NCBI GenBank assembly: GCA_964409355.1
Contig: CAYPDC010000068.1
Location: 1-21,870, forward strand
DNA from: PCC-10605 sp964409355
GTDB taxonomy: Bacteria; Cyanobacteriota; Cyanobacteriia; Cyanobacteriales; Cyanobacteriaceae
Direction: 5' to 3'
Length of the DNA: 21,870 bases
Shown: positions 21,392 to 21,870 of the stretch, piece after piece
Position numbering within the stretch: the stretch's first letter is position 1
Layout: the number at the start of each line of letters is the position of its first letter
The notes under the pieces: generated by a model
Databases searched by the model: none
The model's input: only the letters and a program-made list of their open reading frames with translations
What the model was told of the DNA's origin: nothing
Translations under genes and position numbers: made by a program

Positions 21392-21870
21392 CTAAAGATT
21401 ATCTAACCAGTTATTTACATCCTCCATCGAGTTAAAATCAAATAAACTCTCTCCTAATAATTCTAATTGCTCCACCGATAAATCTTGTAGTTGAAATTTA
21501 AAGTTATCGGCAACTTCCCCAAAACGTTTTTTGATTAAACGATTGACAAGGGTAATTGCTTCTGTTTTTCCCCCTTGTTGTAAGCCTTGTTGTAAGCCTT
21601 GTTGTAAACCTTGTTGTACACCCAGTTGTTCACCTTGTTGTAACCCTTCTTGTAAAATAGTTTGATACCAAGGAGATTCTCTTAATACTGTCATATCCCA
21701 CCTCATTATTTTTTGTACGATCGGTATTTCTAACACAAATGATGCAAAGAATGATAACAAAGGTTCTAAATCTTGGAGTTGATCATTCTTCCTTAATTCT
21801 ACTAAAGCATTGGTGACGATTGCCTCACTTCCTCCTCCTTTCAATATTGGCACAAAAGGCAATAAACTAG
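21392..21870 (-). CDS. Rpn/DUF4351-like putative nuclease, N-terminus beyond the right edge
   Basis: The frame is open at the window edge (LLPFVPILKGGG continues to base 21870 without a start), so this is the C-terminal ~158 residues. ALVELRKNDQLQDLEPLLSF, FASFVLEIPIVQKIMRWDMT and ESPWYQTILQEG are typical of the cyanobacterial Rpn-type family. A run of QQGL/QQGE tetrapeptides follows, encoded by seven 12-base units. The end, LVNRLIKKRFGEVADNF, LQDLSVEQLELLGESLFDF and NWLDNL, is the DUF4351 domain. Rpn proteins in E. coli promote RecA-independent recombination; whether this family does so is not known. The next gene on the same strand, 25 bases on, is an internally deleted paralogue. Confidence 0.72.
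   Translation of the reverse strand, partial: SLLPFVPILKGGGSEAIVTNALVELRKNDQLQDLEPLLSFFASFVLEIPIVQKIMRWDMTVLRESPWYQTILQEGLQQGEQLGVQQGLQQGLQQGLQQGGKTEAITLVNRLIKKRFGEVADNFKFQLQDLSVEQLELLGESLFDFNSMEDVNNWLDNL
21573..21656. repeat. Seven tandem 12-base units encoding QQGL-type repeats
   Basis: Units of the form CCTTGTTGTAAG run without gaps from 21573; the first two are identical, the third has one change, and the fifth (CCCAGTTGTTCA) is the most diverged. On the coding strand each gives LQQG, VQQG or a close variant. Copy number probably varies between strains. Confidence 0.85.

Noticed and set aside
21573..21656. CRISPR array
   Set aside because: The 12-base units are contiguous without spacers and lie in a coding frame.

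Overview
The window looks like a chromosomal segment of a low-GC cyanobacterium, probably a unicellular or simple form of the Geminocystis/Cyanobacterium kind. The evidence is more than a dozen HIP1 octamers (GCGATCGC) in and between genes, cyanobacterial-type RNase III, UreC, AroE and MetK proteins, and several protein families that are typically expanded in cyanobacteria (Uma2, DUF29, DUF3782-like, Rpn/DUF4351-like). The genus is an inference.

Layout. 1-4370: a surface-polysaccharide region with three glycosyltransferases, one leaving the left edge on the minus strand and two on the plus strand. The two plus-strand enzymes have different folds but share a C-terminal tail built around SKFWKIR. 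4520-7927: housekeeping genes rnc, ureC and aroE in line with short gaps. 8066-10816: a pentapeptide-repeat protein, a small lipoprotein (minus) and metK. 11033-14157: three Uma2-type putative nucleases, an orphan HicB-like antitoxin, and a roughly 870-base gene graveyard. 14174-19759: a TPR/SPINDLY-type (GT41-like) glycosyltransferase and two methyltransferase genes, with a fourth Uma2 gene between the methyltransferases. 19835-21870: a DUF3782-like fragment, a DUF29 protein, an interrupted small ORF, and a decaying array of Rpn/DUF4351-type genes that runs off the right edge.

The most unusual content is a set of small non-autonomous mobile elements that can be read at base resolution. A 121-bp element with TA duplications splits a small ORF at 20816-20936. 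A 137-bp element with a 7-bp duplication splits a peroxiredoxin-like remnant at 13265-13401. In both cases, removing the element plus one duplication copy on paper rejoins the reading frame exactly. A 248-bp element with perfect 22-bp ends keeps the first ~20 and last ~26 codons of an IS4-like transposase and truncates a HAD hydrolase. A 104-bp element with an 8-bp duplication lies downstream of metK, and a ~90-bp element sits on the stop codon of a Uma2 gene. A 27-base dispersed repeat also lies in frame inside the DUF3782-like fragment, and the Rpn-like array contains an internally deleted copy and an eight-codon remnant.

I see no rRNA, tRNA, CRISPR array or complete autonomous transposon. 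No clearly new multi-gene defence or biosynthetic system is demonstrated. The best candidates for novelty are the element families, the shared glycosyltransferase tail and the GT41-like/methyltransferase cluster.
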